Part shown: piece after piece, positions 52,740 to 61,086 of the stretch | Layout of the letters: each line of letters opens with the position of its first letter | Numbering within the stretch: the first letter of the stretch is position 1 | Source: Bradyrhizobium sp. LMTR 3 | Lineage (GTDB): Bacteria > Pseudomonadota > Alphaproteobacteria > Rhizobiales > Xanthobacteraceae | Direction: 5' to 3' | DNA: 64,000 bases | NCBI RefSeq assembly: GCF_001693485.1 | Contig: NZ_MAXC01000023.1 | Coordinates: forward strand, 496,001-560,000 | The notes under the pieces: generated by a model | Told to the model about the DNA's origin: nothing | Databases searched by the model: none | Seen by the model: the letters and a program-made list of their open reading frames with translations, nothing else | Position numbers and translations under genes: made by a program

Positions 52740-54104
52740 GTGTCGGCCAAAACGATCGAAGAACCCGCGCGCCGGGTGCCAGTCTATGGCGAATATGATG
52801 TTGCCGTCCTCGGTGGGGGGCCCGCCGGCATTGCGGCCGCCGTGGCCGCTGCGCGCGCCGGCCGGCGCACGCTCCTGATCGAACGCTACGGCTTTCTCGG
52901 CGGCATGGGCACCGCCGCCGGCGTGACTAATTTTTGCGGACTGCATGCCAACGTGCATGGCGAGATGCGCCGGGTGGTGCAGGGGATTGCGTCCGATCTG
53001 CTCGCGCGGATCGACCGGCTCGATGGGCTCAATGCGCCGCATCTGATCCTCGGCAAGATTTTTGCGCAGGCCTATGACACCGCGGCCTACAAGATCGCCG
53101 CCGACGATCTATTGGCCGCGCACAAGGTCGATATCCTCTTTCACGCCCTTGGCGCCGGTGTGGTGATGGATGACGAGAGGCGCATCCACGCGCTGATGGT
53201 GGAAACCAAGGCGGGGCGTCAGGCGGTACGCGCCGGCATGTTCATCGATTGCTCAGGCGATGGCGATCTCGCGGCCTGGGCGGGCGCACCCTTCGAAGTC
53301 GGCGACAATGCCGGCAGCATGCTTTACCCATCGATGATGCTGCGCCTCAACGGCATCGATCCCGAAAGGGCGGGCGAGGCTTGGCGGACTATCCCGGCGC
53401 TGATGGAAAAGGCCGAAGCCGCGGGCACGCATCGTTTTCCGCGCAAGTCCGCGATCGTGCGGCCGCAGCGTTCCGGCATCGAGTGGCGGGTGAATTTTAC
53501 CCAGCTCGCGCGCGAGGACGGCACGGCGGTCAGCGGCATCGACCCCGACCAGATGACACGCGGCGAGATCGAAGGCCGCCGTCAGGCGGTGCAGGCGTTC
53601 GAATTCCTGCGCACCGTGCCCGGTTTCGAAAAATCCTACATCGTCGACCTGCCGCCGCAGCTCGGCATCCGCGAGACGCGCCGGGTGGTCGGCGGCTACA
53701 TGCTGTCGGGCAAGGATGTGCTCGGCTGCGCCTCGTTCGAGGATTCCATCGGCGTCAATGGCTGGCCGATGGAGCAGCATGTCGCCGGCGACGTCGTCTT
53801 CAAGTTTCCGCCGATCCCGGAATTGCGCGGCTTCAACGAATTGCCGTATCGCATGCTGGTGCCTGAGGGCATCGACAATCTGCTGATGGCCGGGCGCTGC
53901 GCCTCGATGACCCATGAGGGCCAGTCGGCGGCGCGGGTCTCCGGCGCCTGCTTTGTGATGGGGGAGGCGGCCGGTCTCGCCGCGGTATTGGCGCTGTCCG
54001 GAAATACGATTCCGCGCGACATTGCAGTTGAAAAGTTGCAACAAACGTTGAAACAACAGGGTGCGTTCATCGGGCGGGATCAATCCGTGCCCGAGGGCCT
54101 ATAG
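52740..54104 (+). CDS. FAD-dependent oxidoreductase (FAD_oxidored type)
   Basis: A 454-residue flavoprotein. YDVAVLGGGPAGIAAAVAAA (FAD loop) near residue 18, LLIERYGFLGGMGTAAGVTN, then MFIDCSGDGDLAAWAGAPFE, and the C-terminal FAD cover NLLMAGRCASMTHEGQSAAR. The family oxidises or dehydrates small acids and may need partner proteins. GTG 52740 is chosen for the GGAAGG six bases upstream. It is followed by an NMT1-type ABC transporter, with 21 bp to its binding protein, so it may act on the imported compound. Confidence 0.87.
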   Translation: MSAKTIEEPARRVPVYGEYDVAVLGGGPAGIAAAVAAARAGRRTLLIERYGFLGGMGTAAGVTNFCGLHANVHGEMRRVVQGIASDLLARIDRLDGLNAPHLILGKIFAQAYDTAAYKIAADDLLAAHKVDILFHALGAGVVMDDERRIHALMVETKAGRQAVRAGMFIDCSGDGDLAAWAGAPFEVGDNAGSMLYPSMMLRLNGIDPERAGEAWRTIPALMEKAEAAGTHRFPRKSAIVRPQRSGIEWRVNFTQLAREDGTAVSGIDPDQMTRGEIEGRRQAVQAFEFLRTVPGFEKSYIVDLPPQLGIRETRRVVGGYMLSGKDVLGCASFEDSIGVNGWPMEQHVAGDVVFKFPPIPELRGFNELPYRMLVPEGIDNLLMAGRCASMTHEGQSAARVSGACFVMGEAAGLAAVLALSGNTIPRDIAVEKLQQTLKQQGAFIGRDQSVPEGL

Positions 54105-54125
54105 AGGCGTTACGGAGGAGACCGG

Positions 54126-55130
54126 ATGAAAGGATTTGCGCGGCTCGCGCTGGCGGGCCTGTTGGCGATGGCGGCGGGCGGGATTGCACGGGCCGATGAT
54201 GCGCTGAAGGCGAAAATCGGCGTACTGCGGCTGTCATCCTCGGCGCCGGTGTTCATCGCGCAGGACAAGGGCTATTTCCGCGAGGCCGGGCTCGACATCG
54301 AGCTGAAATTCTTCGATGCGGCGCAGCCGATCGCGGTGGCGACCACCTCCGGCGACGTCGATTTCGGCATCACGGCATTTACCGCCGGTCTCTACAATCT
54401 CGCCGGCAAGGGCACGCTGAAGGTGATCGGCGGCATGAGCCGCGAGAAGGCCGGCTATCCCCTGATCGGCTATTTCGCCAGCAACGCCGCCTATGCGGCC
54501 GGGCTGAAGACGCCGAAGGATCTCGCGGGAAAACGCATTGCGGTTACCCAAGTCGGATCGAGCTTTCATTATTCGCTCGGCCTGCTCGCCGATAAATATG
54601 GCTTCAAGCTTGCGGACGTGAAGATTATGCCGCTGCAGTCGCTGTCCAATGCCGCCGCGGCGCTGAAGGGCGAAACCGTCGATGCGGCCTTGCTGCCGAT
54701 CTCGACCGCACGTGCGCTGGTGGATTCCGGCGGCGCCAAGCTACTTGGTTGGGTCGGCGATGAGACGCCGTGGCAGTTAGGCGCGGTGTTCGCTTCACCG
54801 AAGACGCTTGCCAACAAGGCGCTGGTGACGAAGCTGCTGGGCGCGCTGGTGCGCGCCGACCGCGAGTATCACGACGTGATCCTGGCCTCCGTGAAGGGCG
54901 GCAAAGCCGAGATCAACGACAAGACAAAGCCGCTACTCGAGATCATCGCCAAATACACCAATCTGCCGGTCGAGCAGGTGGTCGGCAATTGCGCCTATAT
55001 CGACCCGGACGGCAAGCTCGACGTCAAGAACGTCGATAACCAGATCGCGTGGCTGCAGGAGCAGGGCTTTGTCGACAAGGGATTTGCCGCGGATGCGATC
55101 ATCGCGAAGGAATATGTGAAGGCGGATTGA
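54126..55130 (+). CDS. ABC transporter substrate-binding protein, NMT1/SsuA type
   Basis: A 334-residue periplasmic receptor. Signal peptide MKGFARLALAGLLAMAAGGI ending ARAD about residue 24; LRLSSSAPVFIAQDKGYFRE, then DIELKFFDAAQPIAVATTSG and DVDFGITAFTAGLYNLAGKG are the NMT1-like features. ATG 54126 has GGAGGAG upstream. Ligands in this family are thiamine precursors, sulfonates, taurine or aromatic acids; the gentisate genes nearby favour an aromatic acid, as inference. Confidence 0.9.
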   Translation: MKGFARLALAGLLAMAAGGIARADDALKAKIGVLRLSSSAPVFIAQDKGYFREAGLDIELKFFDAAQPIAVATTSGDVDFGITAFTAGLYNLAGKGTLKVIGGMSREKAGYPLIGYFASNAAYAAGLKTPKDLAGKRIAVTQVGSSFHYSLGLLADKYGFKLADVKIMPLQSLSNAAAALKGETVDAALLPISTARALVDSGGAKLLGWVGDETPWQLGAVFASPKTLANKALVTKLLGALVRADREYHDVILASVKGGKAEINDKTKPLLEIIAKYTNLPVEQVVGNCAYIDPDGKLDVKNVDNQIAWLQEQGFVDKGFAADAIIAKEYVKAD

Positions 55131-55139
55131 TGGCGTTCT

Positions 55140-55271
55140 TACCTCTCCCGCTTGCGGGGGAGGTCGACGCGCTCGTAGAGCGCGGCGGGAGGGGGTCTAT
55201 CCCTCGGCGAATACTCTTTATGCGGAAACACCCCCACCCCAGCCCTCCCCCGCAAGCGGGAGAGGGAGCGC
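55140..55271. repeat. Inverted repeat, family A variant
   Basis: ACCTCTCCCGCTTGCGGGGGAGG and CCTCCCCCGCAAGCGGGAGAGG face each other with GCGCTCGTAGAGCGC and CACCCCCACCCC inside. It lies inside the ABC operon between binding protein and ATPase genes. Confidence 0.88.
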
Positions 55272-55302
55272 AGCGGAGCAAGAGGTTGAATACAGGAGCC
55301 AC

Positions 55303-56076
55303 ATGGACCTGATCGCCGACCATATCAGCCACCGCTTCGGCGGCCTCGACGTGCTCGATGACGTCTCCTTCACCGTGGCCTCCGGCGAGGTGGTCGCGAT
55401 CGTCGGGCCTTCCGGCTGCGGCAAGAGCACGTTGCTGTCGATCCTGGGCGGGCTGTTGCGGCCGAGCGAGGGGCGGGCAGAGCTGCGCGGCGCGCCGCCG
55501 GACAATAGTTTCAATCCGCTGACCTTCGTGTTCCAGGATTTCGCACTACTACCTTGGTGCACGGTGGAAGCGAATGTGAAATTTCCACTGGTTCATACCG
55601 CGCTCGATGCCGCCGCACGCCAGGCCGTCGTCGATGATGCGCTGCGCCGCACCGGCCTGTCGGATTTTCGTAGCGCCTATCCGAAGCAATTGTCCGGCGG
55701 CATGCGCCAACGCGTCGGCATCGCGCGGGCGCTTGCGGTGCGTCCAGCGCTTCTTCTGATGGACGAGCCGCTGTCGGCGCTGGATTCGCAGACCCGCGAA
55801 TTGCTGATGGAGGATTTTGTCCGCCTGCTGGCCGACGGCGCGATGGGCGCGGTCTACGTTACGCATAATCTGGAAGAGGCGGTGCGGCTTGCCGACCGCG
55901 TGGTGGTGCTGTCGCGCCGGCCCGGCCGCGTGCGCGAGGTCGTGAGCATTCCGATGACGCGCACTGAGCGCGGCGGCATCGATGCCCGCGGCAAGTTGCT
56001 GACGTTGCAGAACCAGTTGTGGTCGCTGATCCGCGAGGAGGCGATCGATGCCGAACGCGAGGTGCAGCATGCTTGA
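55303..56076 (+). CDS. ABC transporter ATP-binding protein
   Basis: A 257-residue ATPase. Walker A GPSGCGKST (35-43), the Q-loop FVFQDFALLPW, signature LSGGMRQRVGIARAL, Walker B LLMDEPLSALD and H-loop VTHNLEEAVRLADRV. It energises the nitrate/taurine/sulfonate-type importer. The permease start overlaps its stop by 8 bp, so translation is coupled. Confidence 0.95.
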   Translation: MDLIADHISHRFGGLDVLDDVSFTVASGEVVAIVGPSGCGKSTLLSILGGLLRPSEGRAELRGAPPDNSFNPLTFVFQDFALLPWCTVEANVKFPLVHTALDAAARQAVVDDALRRTGLSDFRSAYPKQLSGGMRQRVGIARALAVRPALLLMDEPLSALDSQTRELLMEDFVRLLADGAMGAVYVTHNLEEAVRLADRVVVLSRRPGRVREVVSIPMTRTERGGIDARGKLLTLQNQLWSLIREEAIDAEREVQHA

Positions 56077-56896
56077 GCGCGCACCCTCGCAGGATACCCG
56101 ACAGGACGGGAGCGTTCCGCGGCCGGTCGCCTTCCGCGGCGCGGGTTTTATGCCGGGCGGTGGCCGCGCTTCCGGGTGGATCGCGCTCGTGCTGGTGATC
56201 GCGTTCTGGCAGCTCGCCGGCAGCGCCGGCTGGGTCAATCCGCTGTTCCTGCCGGCGCCATCAGCGATTGCGGTCGCGATCTACAAGCTCGCCGTCAGTG
56301 GCGCACTCTGGCAGCACGTTTCCGCATCGGTCGTTCGCATCGGCTCAGGCTGGCTGATCGGCACGGTGGCCGGCGTGATCGTCGGTTTTGCAATCGGCCT
56401 CTCGACACTGGCGCGCGGCGTCGGCATTACCTTCATCTCCGCGCTGTTTCCGATCCCGAAGATCGCGCTGTTGCCGCTCCTGATCCTCTGGCTCGGGATC
56501 GGCGAAGAGCCGAAGATCGCAACCATTGCGTTAGGGGTGTTCTTCTCTACGGCGATTTCGGTCTATAGCGGCGTCGACGCGGTGCCGCGCAACCTGATCC
56601 GAATGGCGCAGAGTTTTAACGTGCCGTTCCATGCCATCGTCATCAGAGTGATCTGGCCCGGCGCGCTGCCCTCGATTCTTGCGGGTTTCCGCATCACGGC
56701 GTCGGTGGCGCTGCTCCTGGTGGTGAGCGCGGAAATGATCGGCGCGCAGTTCGGCATCGGCGCCTTCGTGCTGCAGGCCGGCAATCTCATGCAGACCGAT
56801 CAGCTCCTAGCCGGCGTCGTGATCCTGTCGCTGTTCGGGCTTGCGGTGGGGAAGGCAATCAACGTGCTGGAGATGAGATTGCTGCATTGGCGGTAG
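56069..56896 (+). CDS. ABC transporter permease
   Basis: A 275-residue membrane protein of the SsuC/TauC type with about six hydrophobic segments. The EAA-like loop is MAQSFNVPFHAIVIRVIWPGALPSILAG, shown here only in part; ISALFPIPKIALLPLLILWL and ILSLFGLAVGKAINVLEMRL are further family segments. ATG 56069 with GAGG upstream overlaps the ATPase stop. Completes the importer with the binding protein and ATPase. Confidence 0.93.
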   Translation: MLERAPSQDTRQDGSVPRPVAFRGAGFMPGGGRASGWIALVLVIAFWQLAGSAGWVNPLFLPAPSAIAVAIYKLAVSGALWQHVSASVVRIGSGWLIGTVAGVIVGFAIGLSTLARGVGITFISALFPIPKIALLPLLILWLGIGEEPKIATIALGVFFSTAISVYSGVDAVPRNLIRMAQSFNVPFHAIVIRVIWPGALPSILAGFRITASVALLLVVSAEMIGAQFGIGAFVLQAGNLMQTDQLLAGVVILSLFGLAVGKAINVLEMRLLHWR

Positions 56897-56906
56897 ATGT
56901 GGGAAT

Positions 56907-56995
56907 CGTAGGGTGGGCAGAGCGCAGCGTGCCCACCATCACGTGCGGAGTGCCCGATGGTGGGCACGTCGCTTACGCTCCTTTGCCCACCCTAC
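56907..56995. repeat. Dispersed inverted repeat, family D
   Basis: GTAGGGTGGGCAGAGCGCAGCG and CGCTCCTTTGCCCACCCTAC, with inner GTGCCCACCATCA / TGGTGGGCAC. It separates the ABC operon from the converging gentisate dioxygenase gene. Confidence 0.88.
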
Positions 56996-57010
56996 AATTC
57001 TGCGCAAACC

Positions 57011-58051
57011 TCACGCATTCCCGCGATCTTCGCGGAATAGGTCGATCTTCTGCTGCACCGGGCGATCCGAAAAACTGAACAGCACTGAATCAACATCCGC
57101 CTCGAGCGTGACCCAGTGCCAGCTCGGCACCACGAACAGGTCGCGCGCGCCCCACTCGAACGTCTGGTCGCCGATCCGGGTGCGACCTTTGCCTTCGATC
57201 GCGGCGAACACGGTGGCATCGGTCGAGCGGTAGCGCGCGGTCTTGAAACCCTTCGGCAATAACTGGATGAAGGTGCCGATGGTCGGCATGGCGAAATCGC
57301 CGGTTTCAGGGTTGGAGAACTTCAGCTTCAGCCCGTGACAGGCGTCCCATTCGTCGCGCGCCTTGGCCCGCTCCAACGCCTCGCGGGTGTAGCTGTAGGG
57401 ATAGTTGAAGATCGGCGAGGTCTTGGATTTGCGCTTCTCGTCGACCGGCAGCAGATTGTGGCCGTAGCGCGCAAAACTGTCGCCGGCGGGCTTGGAGATC
57501 TTCTGCTGGTCCTCGTTTGACCCTTCAGCAAACGAAGCATCGAAGAACTGCACCATCGGGATATCGAGACCGTCGAGCCAGAACATCGGCTCATTCGTCT
57601 CGTTGGAATGATCGTGCCAGGTCATCGACGGCGTGATGATGAAATCGCCGGGCTCCATCGCCGTGCGCTCGCCGTCGACGGTGGTATGGGCGCCCTTGCC
57701 TTCGAGCACGAAGCGCAGGGCCGACTGGCTGTGCCGATGAGCGGGCGCGACATCGCCGGGGACCACCATCTGCACGCCGGCAAACAGCGAGGTCGTGACC
57801 TTCGACTGGCCGCGCAGCCCCGGATTTTCCAGCACCAACACCCGCCGCTCGGCTTCCTTGGCGGTGATCAGCTTGCCGGCCTCGGTCATGTAGTCGCGGA
57901 TCGAATCGAATTTCCAGAGATGCGGCCGGCAGGCGCTGCGCGGCTCCGGCGTGACGAGATCGCCCAGCACGTTCCACAGCGCGGAGAGATTGTCGCCGTC
58001 GATCTTCTTGTAGAACGCTTCGCGTTCCGGCGTCTTCTGCACGGCTTCCAT
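57011..58051 (-). CDS. Gentisate 1,2-dioxygenase
   Basis: A 346-residue bicupin Fe(II) enzyme that opens the gentisate ring to maleylpyruvate. The first cupin holds the iron ligands His105, His107 (PAHRHSQSALRFVLEG) and His146 (TWHDHSNE). ENPGLRGQSKVTTSLFAGVQ and FFDASFAEGSNEDQQK are family segments; the second cupin ends near VVPSWHWVTLEAD. ATG 58051 follows GGGAGG. The promoter TTGACG-16-TATACT overlaps the 14-bp motif shared with the monooxygenase promoter, so both arms probably answer to the MarR protein encoded at 58781. Often named gtdA, nagI or sdgD elsewhere. Confidence 0.93.
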   Translation of the reverse strand: MEAVQKTPEREAFYKKIDGDNLSALWNVLGDLVTPEPRSACRPHLWKFDSIRDYMTEAGKLITAKEAERRVLVLENPGLRGQSKVTTSLFAGVQMVVPGDVAPAHRHSQSALRFVLEGKGAHTTVDGERTAMEPGDFIITPSMTWHDHSNETNEPMFWLDGLDIPMVQFFDASFAEGSNEDQQKISKPAGDSFARYGHNLLPVDEKRKSKTSPIFNYPYSYTREALERAKARDEWDACHGLKLKFSNPETGDFAMPTIGTFIQLLPKGFKTARYRSTDATVFAAIEGKGRTRIGDQTFEWGARDLFVVPSWHWVTLEADVDSVLFSFSDRPVQQKIDLFREDRGNA

Positions 58052-58083
58052 GGCAAGCCTCCCGTCATTCTTTATCGTGTAGA

Positions 58084-58116
58084 TTGACAGTATACTTACA
58101 ATATCGGTAGCGTCAA
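58084..58116. promoter_or_regulatory. Divergent promoter with GACAGTATACTTAC operator
   Basis: On the minus strand TTGACG (58116-58111), 16-bp spacer, TATACT (58094-58089) serves the dioxygenase gene. The -10 lies inside GACAGTATACTTAC (58086-58099), which recurs exactly at 62238-62251. On the plus strand TTGACA (58084-58089) could serve the isomerase-MarR pair, but its -10 is poor. A repressor bound here would cover the leftward promoter. Confidence 0.75.
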
Positions 58117-58158
58117 TGTGGTAAACCCGTACAGGCCGGAAGAATCAGGGAGGTTCCG

Positions 58159-58791
58159 ATGAAGCTGCATGGCTATTTCCGCAGCAGCGCGGCATACCGC
58201 GTCAGGATCGCGCTCAACCTCAAGGGGCTCACGGCAGAGCACCTGCCGCATCACCTTCGCAAGGGCGAACAGATTGCGCCGGACTATCTCGCCCTCAACC
58301 CGCAGGGGCTGGTGCCGACGCTGGAGGGCGTCGATGGCGCGGTGCTGACCCAGTCGCTGGCCATCATCGAATGGCTGGACGAGACCCATCCCAACCCGCC
58401 GCTGTTGCCAAAAGATCCGCTGCGCCGCGCCAAAGTGCGCGCCTTTGCGCTCGCCATCGCCTGCGACATCCATCCGGTGCAGAATCTGAAGGTGCTGGCC
58501 CGGCTGCGCCAGCTCGGCCTGCCGGAAGAGAAAGTGACGGAATGGGCGGCCTGGGCCAACCGCGAAGGTCTTGCCGCCTGCGAGGCCCTGATCAAGGGCG
58601 AGAAGGGGCCGTTCTGCTTCGGGCCGACGCCGACGATCGCGGACCTCTGCCTGGTGCCGCAGCTTGCGAATGCGCGGCGCTTCGGCGTCGACGTTTCGGC
58701 GTTCCCCCGCCTGCTGGAGGCGGAAGCCGCGGCCAAGGAAATGAAGGCGTTCGCGGACGCCGCACCGGACAGGCAACCAGATGCCGAGTAA
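58159..58791 (+). CDS. Zeta-class GST: maleylpyruvate/maleylacetoacetate isomerase
   Basis: A 210-residue glutathione-dependent isomerase. The signature SSAAYRVRIALNLKG lies at 9-23; Ser9/Ser10 are the glutathione-activating residues; ALNPQGLVPTLEG and QSLAIIEWLDETHP complete the N-terminal domain, and PTIADLCLVPQLANARRFGV the C-terminal. Placed opposite gentisate dioxygenase it most likely converts maleylpyruvate to fumarylpyruvate, as NagL does in Ralstonia. The MarR gene begins inside its last codons (11-bp overlap). A fumarylpyruvate hydrolase is not in the window. Confidence 0.92.
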   Translation: MKLHGYFRSSAAYRVRIALNLKGLTAEHLPHHLRKGEQIAPDYLALNPQGLVPTLEGVDGAVLTQSLAIIEWLDETHPNPPLLPKDPLRRAKVRAFALAIACDIHPVQNLKVLARLRQLGLPEEKVTEWAAWANREGLAACEALIKGEKGPFCFGPTPTIADLCLVPQLANARRFGVDVSAFPRLLEAEAAAKEMKAFADAAPDRQPDAE

Positions 58792-59290
58792 GCCAGCTCC
58801 CATCACCATGGACGCGGTCTATACCGCGCCCGGCTATCTGTTCCGGCGGATGCAGCAGATCGCGGTCTCTATCTTCGTCGAGGAATGCAGTGCGTTCGAC
58901 CTGACGCCGGTGCAATATGCGGCGCTGGTGGCGATCCACACCCATCCGGGCATCGATGCCACCCGCCTGTCGGCGGTGATCGCGTTCGACCGCTCGACGC
59001 TCGGCAACGTCATCGAGCGGCTGGAGAGCAAGGCGCTGATCGAGCGCAAGCCCTCGCGCGAGGACAAGCGCGTCAAGCTGCTCTATCTCACGAAATCGGG
59101 CGCAGCCATGCTGCGCGACATCATGCCGTCGGTCGAGCGCGCGCAGGTCAGGATGCTGCAGCCGCTGAAGCCTGCGGACCGCAAGACCCTGCTGACGCTC
59201 CTGACGCAACTCGTCGATCTCAACAATGAAGCCTCGCGCGTGCCGCTGCGCGCGGAAGATGCGCTGGAGCATTTGGGGAAGGCGGGGTGA
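58781..59290 (+). CDS. MarR family transcriptional regulator
   Basis: A 169-residue winged-helix regulator. AVSIFVEECSAFDLTPVQYAAL, LSAVIAFDRSTLGNVIERLE (recognition helix) and RKPSREDKRVKLLYLTKSGA (wing) are the MarR pattern. It is translationally coupled to the isomerase gene. The shared 14-bp motif in front of the gentisate and CoA-ligase/monooxygenase units is a likely operator, and aromatic CoA thioesters or free acids are likely inducers; both points are inference. Confidence 0.92.
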   Translation: MPSKPAPITMDAVYTAPGYLFRRMQQIAVSIFVEECSAFDLTPVQYAALVAIHTHPGIDATRLSAVIAFDRSTLGNVIERLESKALIERKPSREDKRVKLLYLTKSGAAMLRDIMPSVERAQVRMLQPLKPADRKTLLTLLTQLVDLNNEASRVPLRAEDALEHLGKAG

Positions 59291-59330
59291 GGGGTGTTAG
59301 GGAAGGGAGGTTAGCGTCAAGAACACCGCC

Positions 59331-59455
59331 GTCGTCCCGGCCTTGAGCCGGGACCCATAACCACAAATCTCGATTGTTGAAATACGCTGGAGCTCCAGCG
59401 AGGCATAATTACAGACACCCGTGGTTATGGGTCCCTGCGTTCGCAGGGACGACGT
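59331..59455. repeat. Dispersed inverted repeat, family C
   Basis: GTCGTCCCGGCCTTGAGCCGGG then ACCCATAACCAC, and GTGGTTATGGGTCCCTGCG then TTCGCAGGGACGAC. Inner GAGCTCCAGCGA and CGCTGGAGCTCC-like part overlap at 59388-59400. Close relative of 3919-4038. Confidence 0.85.
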
Positions 59456-59472
59456 CGAGTTTGCGGATGTGG

Positions 59473-61086
59473 CTACATCTTCATCAACGCCTGCCGGTCG
59501 ATCTTGCCTGTGCCGGTCTTCGGCAGTTCCTCGATGAACCGGATCTCGCGCGGATATTTGTAAGGCAATAGCTTTGCCTTGACGTAATCCTGCAATGCCT
59601 TGGTCGCGTTCTTCGTGTCAAACTCGCGCTTGTTCATCACCACCACCGCTTTCAGGGTCATGCGCCGATCGGGCAGTTCGGCCGCAAACACCGCGCATTC
59701 CCTGATGTCGGGATGCTCGGCAAGACAGAGCTCGACCTCCAGCGGGTAGACCCATTGGCCTGATATCTTGACCAGGTCGTCGGCGCGACCGCGGAAGAAG
59801 TGGAAGCCATCGGCATCGCGCACGAAGCGGTCGCCGGTGTAGATCCACCCCTCCTCGCGAATGGTCTCGGCGGATTTGTCCGGCCGGTTCCAGTACAGCG
59901 GTGTGTTGGAATCGCCGCGTACCCACAAGATTCCCTCTTCGTTGTCGGCGACTTCGCGGCCGTCCTTGTCCCTGAGCAGGATTTCATAGCCGGGCACGCG
60001 CAGGCCTGCGGCGCCGAGTTTTTTCTTCTCGGGAAGGTTGGAGAGATAGATGTGCAGGACTTCCGTCGAGCCGAGCCCTTCGATGATCTCGAGCCCCGTC
60101 AGCTTTTTCCAGCCGTTGAACACTTCCGCCGACAGCACTTCGGCCGCCGACAGCGCCATCCGCAGCGACGAGAAATCGGTTGTCGACGCACCCTCGGCCT
60201 TGGTCAGCGAGGTATAGAGCGTCGGCAATCCATAAAACACGGACGGTCGATACTCTTCGATCGCCTGGAAGATCGTGACCGGCTTCGGTTGTCCCGGCAG
60301 CAGCAGCGTCGCCGCACCGACCGAGAACGGGAAGGTGATGGCGTTGCCGAAACCGTAGGCGAAGAAAATCTTCGGCACCGAGAAGCAGATATCGTCGGGC
60401 CCGAGCTTGAGCACGCTGCGGGCAAACGCCTGCTCGCTATAGGCCATGTCGTGCTGCAGATGCACGATGCCCTTGGGGCGGCCGGTCGAGCCCGACGAAT
60501 ACATCCAGAACGCCATCTCGTCACGGTGGGTGTCGGCTTCCGGCAGATCGGTGGCGTAGCCTTGCAACCACTTTGCCGCGTCGACCGCGTTCGGCACGGC
60601 GTGTTCGCCCGCTACGCCATTGACCACAATGAGGGTTTGCAGCGGCGTATCCTTGCAGGCCTCCGCGTTGAACCGCGAGGTAAACTCGGCCTCCGCGACC
60701 GCTACCGTTGCGCCGGCGTCCGCGAGATAGAACTGCAAGAGGTCCGGCGGCGTCAGCGTGTTGATCAACAGCGGCACGAATCCGGAGCGCACCGCGCCGA
60801 AAAATGCCGCCGGGTAGGCCGGCGTGTCGTCGAGGAACATCAGGATGCGGTCGCCACGCTTCAAGCCCAGCGACTGAAAGCCGTGGCCCCATTGCGCGGC
60901 TTCAGTGCAGAGCTCTGCATAGGTGCGCGTGCCGCCGGGGCCGGTCAGCGCCAGCCGGCCGCCGCGACCGGCCGCGAGATTATCGAACAGGATGCGGCTC
61001 GCGTTATAGCGTTCCGGGATTGCAAAGCCGATCTCGCGGGCGCCCGGATTGTCGCGGGGGACCCAATCGGAAACTTCGGACGTCAT
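59473..61086 (-). CDS. Benzoate/salicylate-type CoA ligase
   Basis: A 537-residue ANL superfamily enzyme of the benzoate-CoA ligase group. ATP-binding MYSSGSTGRPKGIVHLQHDM, then FFAYGFGNAITFPFSVGAAT, EGLGSTEVLHIYLSN (A5), WIYTGDRFVRDADGFHFFRG (A7/A8 hinge) and the C-terminal Lys in LPKTGTGKIDRQALM. It forms an aryl-CoA thioester. Its start ATG 61086 overlaps the stop of the monooxygenase by ATGA, so the two are one operon. With a salicyloyl-CoA hydroxylase-like partner and a gentisate dioxygenase, salicylate or a related hydroxybenzoate is the most likely substrate. Confidence 0.9.
   Translation of the reverse strand: MTSEVSDWVPRDNPGAREIGFAIPERYNASRILFDNLAAGRGGRLALTGPGGTRTYAELCTEAAQWGHGFQSLGLKRGDRILMFLDDTPAYPAAFFGAVRSGFVPLLINTLTPPDLLQFYLADAGATVAVAEAEFTSRFNAEACKDTPLQTLIVVNGVAGEHAVPNAVDAAKWLQGYATDLPEADTHRDEMAFWMYSSGSTGRPKGIVHLQHDMAYSEQAFARSVLKLGPDDICFSVPKIFFAYGFGNAITFPFSVGAATLLLPGQPKPVTIFQAIEEYRPSVFYGLPTLYTSLTKAEGASTTDFSSLRMALSAAEVLSAEVFNGWKKLTGLEIIEGLGSTEVLHIYLSNLPEKKKLGAAGLRVPGYEILLRDKDGREVADNEEGILWVRGDSNTPLYWNRPDKSAETIREEGWIYTGDRFVRDADGFHFFRGRADDLVKISGQWVYPLEVELCLAEHPDIRECAVFAAELPDRRMTLKAVVVMNKREFDTKNATKALQDYVKAKLLPYKYPREIRFIEELPKTGTGKIDRQALMKM

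Noticed and set aside
8265..55271. Repeats as a CRISPR array
   Set aside because: Copies are far apart, palindromic and differ in core. There are no regular spacers and no cas genes.
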